Origin: Lachnospiraceae bacterium
Lineage (GTDB): Bacteria > Bacillota > Clostridia > Lachnospirales > Lachnospiraceae
Assembly (NCBI GenBank): GCA_022790905.1
Contig: JAAVYC010000048.1
Span: 1 to 8,859, forward strand
Direction of reading: 5' to 3'
Length of the DNA stretch: 8,859 nt
This document shows positions 1 through 6,637 of this stretch, one piece after another. Position 1 is the stretch's first letter. Each line of letters opens with the position of its first letter. The notes beneath the pieces were generated by a model. It was not told where the DNA came from and did no database searches. It was given only the letters and a program-made list of their open reading frames with translations. A program made the position numbers and the translations under genes.

Positions 1-1814
1 GTCTGTACCACATCATTTCCAATTTCCTCAAATGCCTTGATTCCAAAGTGCACCAAGGACACCAGATCTCTCGTCTGCAAGTTTTCACGCAATCTCGCAT
101 AACTCCCTAGAAACATCCAGGCGTGCTGCGTGATCATGGCCTGATATCCGATCTCGCCCATCATTTTTTTACAGCGCTCCATAAATACAGCAAAGAGATC
201 CGATCTGCTATCGGGATAATGCATCCTTACATAGTCGTTTAATTTTACGTCCGCATTGGAAATTCCCATATAAGGGGGATTTGTCACCACGACATGATAT
301 TTCTGCGACAACAAGATTGCCTGTTTTGCCAAACCCTCTATAACCTCCCGAAATTTCGCATACCACAACATCAGCACAACATTTTCCGCTGCCCTTTCCC
401 CTAGAGATCTCCAAACGCTTAAAAAACCCTCATAATCCCTGTCCTCTATTTCCAGAATGGAACCGTATTCTTTTGCATCCGCAAAAATATCGAGCAGATA
501 CTGTAATGTCTCCCTATATTCCTCTTCGAGCAACACCATTCCCACATCTGCCTCTGTCCTTAAATCATTGGTCTCTAAGATCGAGAAAAGATTAGGTTCC
601 ACTTCCTGCATCAAGATACGTCTGTGGTACTGTCTGGCTTTCATCATCACGGCAAAATAAGCCAACTGAAAAGCCCTATCGTCGATATCCAATCCATAGA
701 GATTATGTTCCACGATACTTTTTGCCGCATCTCTTCTAGAATATCCGCAGCTCTCATAAATTTGCATCAATACATCAAATGCGTACACCAAAATATGACC
801 ACTGCCCATACATGGGTCAATGATCTTGATCTCTTCCGGTCTGATCTGGCCATATTTCTTCCGGATATTCTCCAGCTGTTCTGCAACATCTGTCTCCTGC
901 TCTGTCTCCTCTAGATAATAGTTCCATCTACTTTTCAGCTCTTCGTTTTCATGCCCGTTTAACCACAATCTTCCCACGCTATTCTCGATCATATAGCGCA
1001 CAATCCAGTCTGGAGTGAAAAGCTGCGTTGCCGCTGGAAGCCTTTCTTTTGTAATCTTTTCCTTCTTTTTTAGGAGGGCAAATGTCTCATCCTTTAGCTC
1101 CGTATTATAATACTGATACAGCCACCCGAGTATCTCCACCTGTCCGCCTTCTGCAATGAGAAAATCTTTTTCTTCTATATCATGCACCAGGTGATATACG
1201 ATTCCATCTTGGTCTGTGACAGAGACATTCATTAGAAGTTCCGTATAATCTGCTGTACTCTCAAATAATTTTGGTAAGCAGGCACCAAGCGCATTGCACT
1301 GACGGATAAACAGGAACTGAAAGAGCCCGTCCACATCATTATCATTTTTCTTCCTCAGGATATCCTGTTTTTCTTCCTCCGTAAATTTCAGTTCCGCATC
1401 AAACGGTGTGGTCACAAGATCTGGTTCCAGCTTGGTTCCACTCTCACTGGACAATACTCTTACGTGCGTTGGCAAGTAATCGTTGACTTCCATAAAACGA
1501 ATCGCAATCAGACGATTAAACCATGTGTAGGCTACCTCCTCTATGACATTTTGATAGCTTTCCCTATATTCCAGGCTCTGCGCCTTCCCTTGGATCGCAT
1601 CCACCAACTGTCTGCGCTGCTTTATCTCATCTCCGGTAATCCGATATGGCTCCCTCATCCCGATATCATAGAACTCCATCTCCTCCGTGGACTGTACAAG
1701 AGCCTCTTTCATTCCCTCTTCTGTGATGCCAAGAAGCCCTGCCTTATATTTGATATCTGCAATCAATTTTTTTCTCGCCCAGATAGAAAAATTTTTCATT
1801 GCTGTTTTATCCAC
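1..1814 (-). CDS. pglX: BREX-1 adenine-specific DNA methyltransferase PglX, N-terminal 604 residues (runs off left edge)
   Basis: PglX is the BREX site-specific N6-adenine methyltransferase. It marks host DNA as self and is needed for phage exclusion. Reading the minus strand from a GTG at 1814 gives 604 uninterrupted codons. The N-terminus (VDKTAMKNFSIWARKKLIAD) resembles the conserved PglX start. The SAM-binding motif I, DPCMGSGH, begins at residue 333 (base 818). The catalytic motif IV, TNPPYMG, has NPPY at residues 512-515 (about 270-281) and is followed by a segment with DLFAVFMERC. Family members are about 1,200 residues, so the target-recognition half lies outside the window. The GTG start is preceded by AAGGAG (1823-1828) at 8 nt spacing, and that site overlaps the brxB stop, so the two genes are probably translationally coupled. 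There is no frameshift in the visible part. Family assignment rests on motifs plus the brxA-brxB context and is firm. The missing brxC between brxB and pglX is odd. Confidence 0.93.
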   Translation of the reverse strand, partial: MDKTAMKNFSIWARKKLIADIKYKAGLLGITEEGMKEALVQSTEEMEFYDIGMREPYRITGDEIKQRRQLVDAIQGKAQSLEYRESYQNVIEEVAYTWFNRLIAIRFMEVNDYLPTHVRVLSSESGTKLEPDLVTTPFDAELKFTEEEKQDILRKKNDNDVDGLFQFLFIRQCNALGACLPKLFESTADYTELLMNVSVTDQDGIVYHLVHDIEEKDFLIAEGGQVEILGWLYQYYNTELKDETFALLKKKEKITKERLPAATQLFTPDWIVRYMIENSVGRLWLNGHENEELKSRWNYYLEETEQETDVAEQLENIRKKYGQIRPEEIKIIDPCMGSGHILVYAFDVLMQIYESCGYSRRDAAKSIVEHNLYGLDIDDRAFQLAYFAVMMKARQYHRRILMQEVEPNLFSILETNDLRTEADVGMVLLEEEYRETLQYLLDIFADAKEYGSILEIEDRDYEGFLSVWRSLGERAAENVVLMLWYAKFREVIEGLAKQAILLSQKYHVVVTNPPYMGISNADVKLNDYVRMHYPDSRSDLFAVFMERCKKMMGEIGYQAMITQHAWMFLGSYARLRENLQTRDLVSLVHFGIKAFEEIGNDVVQ

Positions 1815-1826
1815 ACTGTATACTCC

Positions 1827-2417
1827 TTACCTTACCAAGCGAAACGCCCGGTAATAATTATCTTCTGAATACTCGTTAAATATAATCAATTCCTGTTCCG
1901 TATAAGTTCCCGGATAAAAAAGCACCATCGGAATGTTTGCAAAACTCTGCGGCATATTATATAAAATCTTATTGAATACTTCCGGAGCCTGTAAAATTGG
2001 ATAACATTTTCCAACCCCTGTCAAAAACACAACCGCATCTGTTGGCGTGTGCTCCACAATATATTCCACAATTAAGTTTTCTTTATCCGTGATTTTTAAC
2101 GACCTCTGAACGGCACTGGCCACTTTTACAATCCCGCGCTTTTCCTCCATCGCATAACATTTTTCTAAAAACCCTTTTTTTTGCAAATGTTCCATGATTA
2201 GATCATATAAATCATATACGACTAACTCAAATTCTTCCGTACCCTTTAAGTTTTTCTCCTTCAGATAATCGATTCTCTCCCTGATCGCCAATTCCTCTTC
2301 CGGTGCATAATCAAACACCCAGTAATTGACCTCGTTTGCCTTTCCTTTCGTCCGCCGAAAAGAAGGATTTTTTATCAAGATTTCCATCTGATTTAGTCTG
2401 TCCTCGACATCCGCCAT
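1827..2417 (-). CDS. brxB: BREX protein BrxB (DUF1788 family)
   Basis: This 196-residue protein matches the BrxB/DUF1788 family in length and in its ending (NEYSEDNYYRAFRLVR), which is typical of BrxB. Its biochemical role is not established. From what is known of studied type 1 BREX systems, BrxB works with BrxC, PglX and PglZ in methylation and defence. I see no signal peptide, membrane segment or nucleotide-binding motif. The N-terminal third is charged and helical-looking, and the central part holds a hydrophobic strand (TDAVVFLTGVGKCYPIL) ahead of the conserved tail. Its ATG overlaps the brxA TAA by one base (TAATG arrangement at 2415-2419), indicating translational coupling. The stop at 1827-1829 is 12 nt from the pglX GTG. 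Both ends look complete, so the absence of brxC next door is not due to a truncated brxB. Confidence 0.9.
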   Translation of the reverse strand: MADVEDRLNQMEILIKNPSFRRTKGKANEVNYWVFDYAPEEELAIRERIDYLKEKNLKGTEEFELVVYDLYDLIMEHLQKKGFLEKCYAMEEKRGIVKVASAVQRSLKITDKENLIVEYIVEHTPTDAVVFLTGVGKCYPILQAPEVFNKILYNMPQSFANIPMVLFYPGTYTEQELIIFNEYSEDNYYRAFRLVR

Positions 2418-3034
2418 TACCGCACCCCCGTCAACGCTTTCACTATCAATTCCATATCATGAGCTTTCATCCACCGCTCCATTTCACTGTTTAGGACGGG
2501 CTTTTGTATTTTTCTCGCCCCTCTGCCTTTATCTGTCATTCCCGCTTCATAGAGCATAGTTTTATAACACCTACCCAGCCTGATTAAAGTCGCATCGGTC
2601 CACTTCGCAACTTTGTCATTTTGCAATTGTTTGTCCCGAAAAAAAATTCTGACATCGAGATCCATATATTCGTTGCTGCCAATCAGCATTTTCTCTCGAA
2701 TGACTTCATAGATAAAATCAAAAAATAAAGTATCATGAGCCATAGCAGCCGCCAGCGCCAAAAGCTTCTGCGTTGACACATCTCCGTTTACAAAAATGGT
2801 ATAAAAAGATGGATCCAAAGATTTGATTCTTGCCGTCACTGTACTGTAAATCTGATTCGCCCTCGCAGGCGTCGATGTTGCAAAAATATTTTCATCCTGT
2901 ACTAATTCTTTTATTTCCTTATATGTCTTTCCTTCTGCTAAGAGCTCTACCCCATGTTTAAATTCCAGAAACCAAAATGAGAATTTTACAGCACCAGCAC
3001 TATATTCGTTTCTTTTCATCCTTCCTATTCCCAT
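2417..3034 (-). CDS. brxA: BREX protein BrxA (DUF1819 family)
   Basis: This 205-residue protein is BrxA-like. The N-terminal NEYSAGAVKFSFWFLEFKHG block, the following 'EGKTYKEIKELV...ENIF' segment and the 'ARANQIYSTVTARI' helix are hallmarks of the DUF1819/BrxA family, whose members are small helical DNA-binding proteins of about 200 residues. BrxA is the usual first gene of type 1 BREX operons, as it is here. The ATG at 3034 is preferred over the in-frame ATG at 3019. GGAGAG sits 8 nt upstream of 3034, and the whole leader aligns ATG to ATG with the leader of the nucleotidase gene at 4943. The in-frame ATG at 3019 has a purine-rich AGGAAGG touching it, with no usable spacing. The gene is transcribed from the extended -10 promoter at 3070-3078 and overlaps brxB by one base. 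Confidence 0.9.
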   Translation of the reverse strand: MGIGRMKRNEYSAGAVKFSFWFLEFKHGVELLAEGKTYKEIKELVQDENIFATSTPARANQIYSTVTARIKSLDPSFYTIFVNGDVSTQKLLALAAAMAHDTLFFDFIYEVIREKMLIGSNEYMDLDVRIFFRDKQLQNDKVAKWTDATLIRLGRCYKTMLYEAGMTDKGRGARKIQKPVLNSEMERWMKAHDMELIVKALTGVR

Positions 3035-3110
3035 GATCTTATCTCTCCAAAACTAATTGACACAAACCTATTATATCACAGATCATTTTATATTATAGAA
3101 TAAAAGTGTG
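3032..3110 (-). repeat. Promoter-leader direct repeat, copy A (upstream of brxA)
   Basis: This segment aligns with 4941-5020. From the start codon outward the first 54 bp align without gaps at 45 of 54 positions (3032-3085 against 4941-4994). They share an exactly identical 19-bp core (3067-3085 and 4976-4994). After a 2-nt gap the similarity resumes with GAATAAAAG on the plus strand (3098-3106 and 5005-5013). The copy carries the promoter and the Shine-Dalgarno site of brxA. Copy A lacks the hairpin terminator that follows copy B. Confidence 0.85.
3063..3078 (-). promoter_or_regulatory. Extended -10 promoter of the brxA-brxB-pglX operon
   Basis: On the minus strand the sequence TGATATAAT (3070-3078) is a perfect TATAAT box with the TGn extension. 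No convincing -35 hexamer lies 16-18 bp upstream, which fits an extended -10 promoter. Transcription would start near 3063, giving a leader of about 28 nt that contains GGAGAG ahead of the ATG at 3034. The identical motif occurs at 4979-4987. Confidence 0.65.
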
Positions 3111-3161
3111 TCTCTTGACGCAACGCCCTCAACTTAAGAAACAGCCGCATGTAATCTGCAC

Positions 3162-3190
3162 TTGTAATCATGGAGAGAACAATGTATAAT
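3162..3190 (+). promoter_or_regulatory. Sigma-A-like promoter for the Sel1-repeat gene
   Basis: TTGTAA (3162-3167) and a perfect TATAAT (3185-3190) are separated by 17 bp on the plus strand. They lie about 79 bp ahead of the probable original ATG at 3269. The predicted start near 3197 would give a leader of about 70 nt holding a small inverted repeat (CATGC-AA-GCATG, 3204-3215) and an AAGCAGG ribosome-binding site at 3253-3259. The promoter diverges from the brxA promoter about 85-110 bp away, so the 3035-3268 gap is a divergent promoter region with no gene of its own. Confidence 0.6.
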
Positions 3191-3268
3191 GCAATCAAAT
3201 ATCCATGCAAGCATGTCTATTTTCCTCATTGCTCGCGGGAATAAAAATTTGAAAGCAGGTATTTTACT

Positions 3269-4338
3269 ATGGGTTTTAAAATAAAAGATTAACCGAATTT
3301 GTTCCCCTAACCTTAAATGAAAGAACTGTACAAACGGTTTTTGACAGATGTTTGGCAGCAGAAAAAGATAGTGAGAAAAGCGCCGAAGAGAATTCAAAAA
3401 CGAGCAAATTTGACAAAGACAAACTTGCCGCTAACGCCATTCAGATCAAATACTTAATCGGTCAATTGGCCGTAATGCACGAAATATATAAAAAGAGCTT
3501 TTCAGATTCTTATGAAGACGCTCTTAGAAGTTTCCGCTGCATCAATGCTGCAGAGCTTCTGGATAAAAACTCTGATTGGTATCCTCTGGATGGAAGTTTT
3601 CTTCAGCGCTATGACGGAACTCTTTGGACAGAGACGTCTTCTGTGTGTATCGGCTTACTGAATTTGGGAATTCATACAGATCTCATTCAACACAAAACAG
3701 AAGAGGAAAAAGATTTTGTCCGTTTTTGCTCCGTAGCTCCTACTTATCCTCCCGAGGATTCGCGTTACTCCCAGACGGACCGCGTACTATTTGTGGCAGA
3801 TTTTAAATATCATGAAAAAAAGTATTCAGAGGCGGCAACGCTCTATGAAAAAGCTGCGGAATTAGGCAACGCAAGGGCGCAGTATCTGTGCGGCATGATG
3901 TATCTTAACGGAGAAATAGGCCCGAAAGAATATGTTGACGTTAAAAAGGATCCGCAAAAGGCAATCGATTGGTTTCAAAAAGCAGCGGAACAGGAGATTG
4001 GGGGAGCAATGTTTTCTTTAGGCGATATCTACTATCTCGGCGTTGAAGATGAAATACAGGCGGACAAAGCCGCAGCGCTTCCATGGTATCAGCGCGCGGC
4101 AAAAGTCGGAGTACCGTTAGCAGTCACTTTACTGAAATACGTCTATGATGAGGCGAGTAACTCTTTACGAGATGCATCCGCTGTGTTCGACGAAATGCTT
4201 GCCGACTATGATTCATACGAATCTCTTCCTTTTAATGTTCGTGACTGGCTTATCAATTGTTTTCCAAGCTTAAATTATGACCAGCAAATGAGATTTTTTT
4301 CTATACAGTCAGAAATTACAGAAAATCTATTAGGTTAA
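3269..4338 (+). CDS. Sel1-like (TPR-type) repeat protein, frameshifted near codon 7
   Basis: The main open frame (3280-4338) encodes a soluble protein with no signal peptide. Counting from the first possible start inside it, a TTG at 3352 (328 residues), the N-terminal half is unassigned. Around residues 150-270 lie about three Sel1-like repeats, with typical pieces YSEAATLYEKAAELGNARAQ, KAIDWFQKAAEQ and ALPWYQRAAKVG. A conserved-looking C-terminal tail follows. Such repeats usually mediate protein-protein contacts; the specific role here is unknown. The TTG at 3352 has no ribosome-binding site, and the frame upstream of it still reads as protein (LTEFVPLTLNERTVQTVFDR). The only well-placed start is the ATG at 3269, with AAGCAGG 9 nt upstream, but its frame stops at 3290-3292 after MGFKIKD. 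One lost base near 3283-3290 would explain this. The gene may be a pseudogene, be read by slippage at the A run, or reflect a sequencing error. It converges with the nucleotidase gene, with 5 bp between the stops. Confidence 0.75.
3281..3292 (+). other. Putative -1 frameshift site in the Sel1-repeat gene
   Basis: The frame starting at ATG 3269 reads ...ATA AAA GAT TAA. The frame that carries the protein reads AGA TTA ACC GAA from 3286. A shift of -1 at the four-A run (3283-3286), or restoring one base in GATTA, joins MGFKIK to LTEFVPL. The site is not a classical X XXY YYZ heptamer, so a mutation or sequencing error is likelier than programmed frameshifting. Confidence 0.6.
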
Positions 4339-4343
4339 AGATA

Positions 4344-4943
4344 TTATTTTTTATCCATTTTCCGAATTTTTTCATAGACATCGTACCAGCTGTAACATCT
4401 GGTGATGTTGTCTCCTGTACACTCTTTGTTATATCCCGTGGCATAGCAGAGTATCGGAACGATCTCCGACAATTCCGCTATGTTTCCGGGATTATCTTCT
4501 ACCATCACATCGACTCCGCTCTCCTGCACTTCCTGGGATTTTCGCTCTCCCTGAGCCTGGGAAAATATCAACTGATCATATACGATCTCGTTTTCATCTA
4601 ACCATTTTTTTACGATCCCTCTCATACGCTTCCCAGCCGCATCGTCCTTATTTGTCCGCCACCTCGCGGTAATTATGTATATCTCATGGCCTTCCTGTTT
4701 TAATTTTTTTATTACTTCTGACGCTAGCGCACGCGCCGGTTCATGGACCCCGTAATATTCCAGATATTCGTCCCAGAACTCGCTCGCCAACTCATCGCTG
4801 ACCCCAAATGTCTTTGCTATTTCATAGCTGCTGTCACCGATGTGATATTCAACATTTCTTTCCACGCAATATCTGCTGAAATAATCCATGGAAAATTGTT
4901 CTACATTTGTCAGCACACCATCGATATCTATTCCTATTCTCAT
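4344..4943 (-). CDS. HAD-superfamily 5'(3')-deoxyribonucleotidase-like hydrolase (NT5C type)
   Basis: This 199-residue cytosolic protein has the full HAD phosphatase signature. Motif I is DIDGV (D6 nucleophile, D8 acid/base), motif II is the threonine in ITAR (T92), the candidate motif III lysine is K135, and motif IV is VEDNP (E149, D150) for the metal. Length, the extended DIDGVLTN motif and the helical cap after it resemble the bacterial 5'-nucleotidase, deoxy (pyrimidine) type C family (PF06941; YqfW-like). A role in dephosphorylating (deoxy)nucleoside monophosphates is therefore likely, but the substrate is inferred. The ATG at 4943 has GGAGGG 8 nt upstream. Its promoter and leader are a near copy of those of brxA, so it may be co-regulated with the BREX operon. 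It runs convergent to the Sel1-repeat gene with a 5-bp gap and no clear terminator between them. Confidence 0.8.
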   Translation of the reverse strand: MRIGIDIDGVLTNVEQFSMDYFSRYCVERNVEYHIGDSSYEIAKTFGVSDELASEFWDEYLEYYGVHEPARALASEVIKKLKQEGHEIYIITARWRTNKDDAAGKRMRGIVKKWLDENEIVYDQLIFSQAQGERKSQEVQESGVDVMVEDNPGNIAELSEIVPILCYATGYNKECTGDNITRCYSWYDVYEKIRKMDKK

Positions 4944-5020
4944 AATTTTATCCCTCCAAAGTAAATTGATACGAGCCTATTATATCACAGATCACCCTAT
5001 ATGAGAATAAAAGAGCTGTG
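4941..5020 (-). repeat. Promoter-leader direct repeat, copy B (upstream of the nucleotidase gene)
   Basis: This is the partner of 3032-3110, in the same orientation. It shares 45 of 54 ungapped positions from the start codon and an identical 19-bp core at 4976-4994. Its outer end runs into the left arm of the terminator hairpin at 5013. The two copies therefore bracket the nucleotidase and Sel1-repeat genes as direct repeats about 1.9 kb apart. Confidence 0.85.
4972..4987 (-). promoter_or_regulatory. Extended -10 promoter of the nucleotidase gene
   Basis: TGATATAAT on the minus strand (4979-4987) is a TGn-extended perfect -10 box, identical in sequence and in distance from the ATG (36 bp) to the brxA promoter. 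A TTCTCA about 17 bp upstream is at best a weak -35. The predicted start near 4972 gives a leader of about 28 nt containing GGAGGG. Confidence 0.65.
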
Positions 5021-5047
5021 CACTAAAAATTAGTGCGCAGCCCTTTT
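5007..5047. terminator. Bidirectional rho-independent terminator
   Basis: The arms 5013-5025 and 5031-5043 form a 13-position stem with one mismatch (5014/5042) and one G-T wobble, around a 5-nt AAAAT loop. On the minus strand the stem is followed by TTTTATT, directly after the stop of the LexA-like gene (5046-5048). On the plus strand it is followed by TTTT. It ends the minus-strand block to its right and insulates the nucleotidase promoter, which begins only about 20 bp further on. Confidence 0.85.
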
Positions 5048-5246
5048 AACCTTCCAAAACTTCTATCACTTTATATTTCGCTTTCTCAATCATAAGCCTT
5101 CCGGCTTTTTCTAATTCATCTAATGCCGATTTCACTTCTTTTTCCACCATTTTCAGACTGTCCGCAATTTGCTTCGTTGTCGGAGGAAAACCATGCTCTT
5201 CCATAAAACTTTTGATATGCTCGTATACCTTTTCTACATTGTCCAT
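5046..5246 (-). CDS. Small LexA-like winged-helix DNA-binding protein
   Basis: This 66-residue protein matches the N-terminal DNA-binding domain of LexA in length and pattern: a first helix (VEKVYEHIKSFMEEHG), the FPPTTKQIADSL turn and helix 2, a recognition helix (EKEVKSALDELEKAG) and a short basic wing (RLMIEKAKYKVIEV). It has no LexA protease domain (no Ser-Lys dyad region), so it cannot be a full SOS repressor. A role as a small transcriptional regulator is inferred; targets are unknown. The ATG at 5246 is preceded by AGGTG at 5 nt spacing. It lies 91 bp downstream of the aminotransferase stop and could be co-transcribed with it, since no terminator is visible between them. Its stop is 2 nt from the terminator stem. 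Confidence 0.7.
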   Translation of the reverse strand: MDNVEKVYEHIKSFMEEHGFPPTTKQIADSLKMVEKEVKSALDELEKAGRLMIEKAKYKVIEVLEG

Positions 5247-5337
5247 AATACACCTGCTTTCTTTTTACTGATAGTATGGACAATTTCTCTGGAATTATGT
5301 GGAACATTACAAAAATTGAGTTTCTGGCAGTTTTTAT

Positions 5338-6624
5338 CTATTTTTCCTGTAAAAATTTCTCTACACTGACCAATTTTACACAGGTCATAAAAACTTTTCC
5401 GGCAAGTTCTAATTCTTCCACTGTAAGATAGGACGGCGCAATACGGATAATCGAATCTTTTGGATCCTTTTTATATGGAAATGGAGCTCCTGCTCCAGTC
5501 AGAACAACGCCCGCCTCTTTTGCCTTTTGAACGATGGCTGTCGCACATCCCTCCAAAGACTCAAACGCGATAAAATATCCTCCTAGAGGTTTTAACCAGC
5601 TTCCAATATTCAAACCGCCAATTTCTCTCTCTAACGTATTTTCCACTATCTCAAATTTTGGACGCATACTGTTTGCATGCTGTTTCATCTTAGCCTTAAT
5701 ACCATCTAAATTCTTAAAATATTTTACATGGCGATACTGATTGACTTTATCAAATCCAATGGTCTGTATCGTAAGACTCTCTCTCACAAAATCCAGATTC
5801 TTTTTCGACGCTGCCATCGCTGAGATTCCGGCTCCCGCAAATGAGATCTTGGATGTCGAGGCAAATTCATAGACCATATCCGGATTTCCCGCTTTTTCAC
5901 ATTCCGAAAGGATATCCAATATCTCTGCCTGATTTTCATCATACAAGTGATGTACAACATAGGCATTATCCCAAAAAATTCGAAAATCCTCTGCCGCTGG
6001 CTTTAACGCCGCAAAACGTCTGACTGTCTCATCGGAATAAACGATACCCTGCGGGTTGGAATATTTTGGTACGCACCAGATTCCTTTTACGGAATCATCC
6101 TGATTGACATATTGTTCTACCAGATCCATGTCCGGCCCTTCTTCTGTCATCGGAATATTAATCATTTCAATGCCAAAATACTCTGTTACGGAAAAATGTC
6201 TGTCGTATCCAGGAACTGGACAGAGGAACTTTACTTGATCCAATTTACACCACGGAGTACTTCCGCAGACACCGTGAGTCATAGAACGCGATACTGTATC
6301 ATACATAATTGTAAGGCTTGCGTTTCCACATACAATCACATTCTCAGGATGAACTCCCATCATGTCCGCCATCAGTTTTTTTGCCTCTGGTATCCCATCT
6401 GTCACGCCATAATTACGGATATCCGTACCGTCTTCTGTGAACATATCCGACTCAGAATGCAAGATATCCATCATCCCCATATTCAGATCCAGCTGTTCCG
6501 CCGATGGCTTTCCTCTCGCCATATTCAGACTCAAATTCCGCTTCTGATATTCCTTATAGGCTTTTTCCAGACTTTCTTTTTCTCTCAGCAATTCTTCTTT
6601 TGACATTTCCTGATAAGACTTCAT
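5338..6624 (-). CDS. Class I/II PLP-dependent aminotransferase (aspartate aminotransferase subgroup Ic, PF12897-like)
   Basis: This is a fold-type I aminotransferase of 428 residues from the chosen start. It is cytosolic and probably acts on an acidic or aromatic amino acid with 2-oxoglutarate. Visible PLP-site features are GNASLTIMYDTV (about 100-111, phosphate-binding turn), SNPQG (N190), DNAY (D219, Y222), the Schiff-base lysine in ASTSKISF (K259) and the carboxylate-binding arginine in IIRIAPSY (R394). The SKISFAGAG context and the N-terminal LNMARGKPS resemble the subgroup Ic family, not classical AspC; exact substrate is uncertain. An in-frame ATG at 6630 directly abuts AGGAGG (6631-6636), leaving no spacing, so the ATG at 6624 (6 nt spacing) is preferred. 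The ribosome-binding site lies just after the rarA stop (6638-6640), so the two genes probably form an operon. No terminator is seen after it. Confidence 0.88.
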   Translation of the reverse strand: MKSYQEMSKEELLREKESLEKAYKEYQKRNLSLNMARGKPSAEQLDLNMGMMDILHSESDMFTEDGTDIRNYGVTDGIPEAKKLMADMMGVHPENVIVCGNASLTIMYDTVSRSMTHGVCGSTPWCKLDQVKFLCPVPGYDRHFSVTEYFGIEMINIPMTEEGPDMDLVEQYVNQDDSVKGIWCVPKYSNPQGIVYSDETVRRFAALKPAAEDFRIFWDNAYVVHHLYDENQAEILDILSECEKAGNPDMVYEFASTSKISFAGAGISAMAASKKNLDFVRESLTIQTIGFDKVNQYRHVKYFKNLDGIKAKMKQHANSMRPKFEIVENTLEREIGGLNIGSWLKPLGGYFIAFESLEGCATAIVQKAKEAGVVLTGAGAPFPYKKDPKDSIIRIAPSYLTVEELELAGKVFMTCVKLVSVEKFLQEK

Positions 6625-6637
6625 TTTCATCCTCCTG

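Noticed and set aside
1464..1868. A 134-codon plus-strand open frame across the pglX start and brxB end
   Set aside because: It is antisense to pglX and brxB, which have clear family motifs; its translation has no recognisable features.
3204..3215. Small palindrome CATGC-AA-GCATG in the leader of the Sel1-repeat gene
   Set aside because: The 5-bp arms with a 2-nt gap are too short to support an operator or riboswitch call.
3134..3397. An 87-codon minus-strand open frame in the brxA/Sel1 divergent region
   Set aside because: It is antisense to the promoter and the 5' part of the Sel1-repeat gene, has no recognisable family features, and the plus-strand reading there looks like real protein.
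5247..5337. Possible SOS box or promoter upstream of the LexA-like gene (GAAC-containing stretch)
   Set aside because: No symmetric partner half-site for a Firmicutes LexA box and no well-spaced -35/-10 pair could be found.
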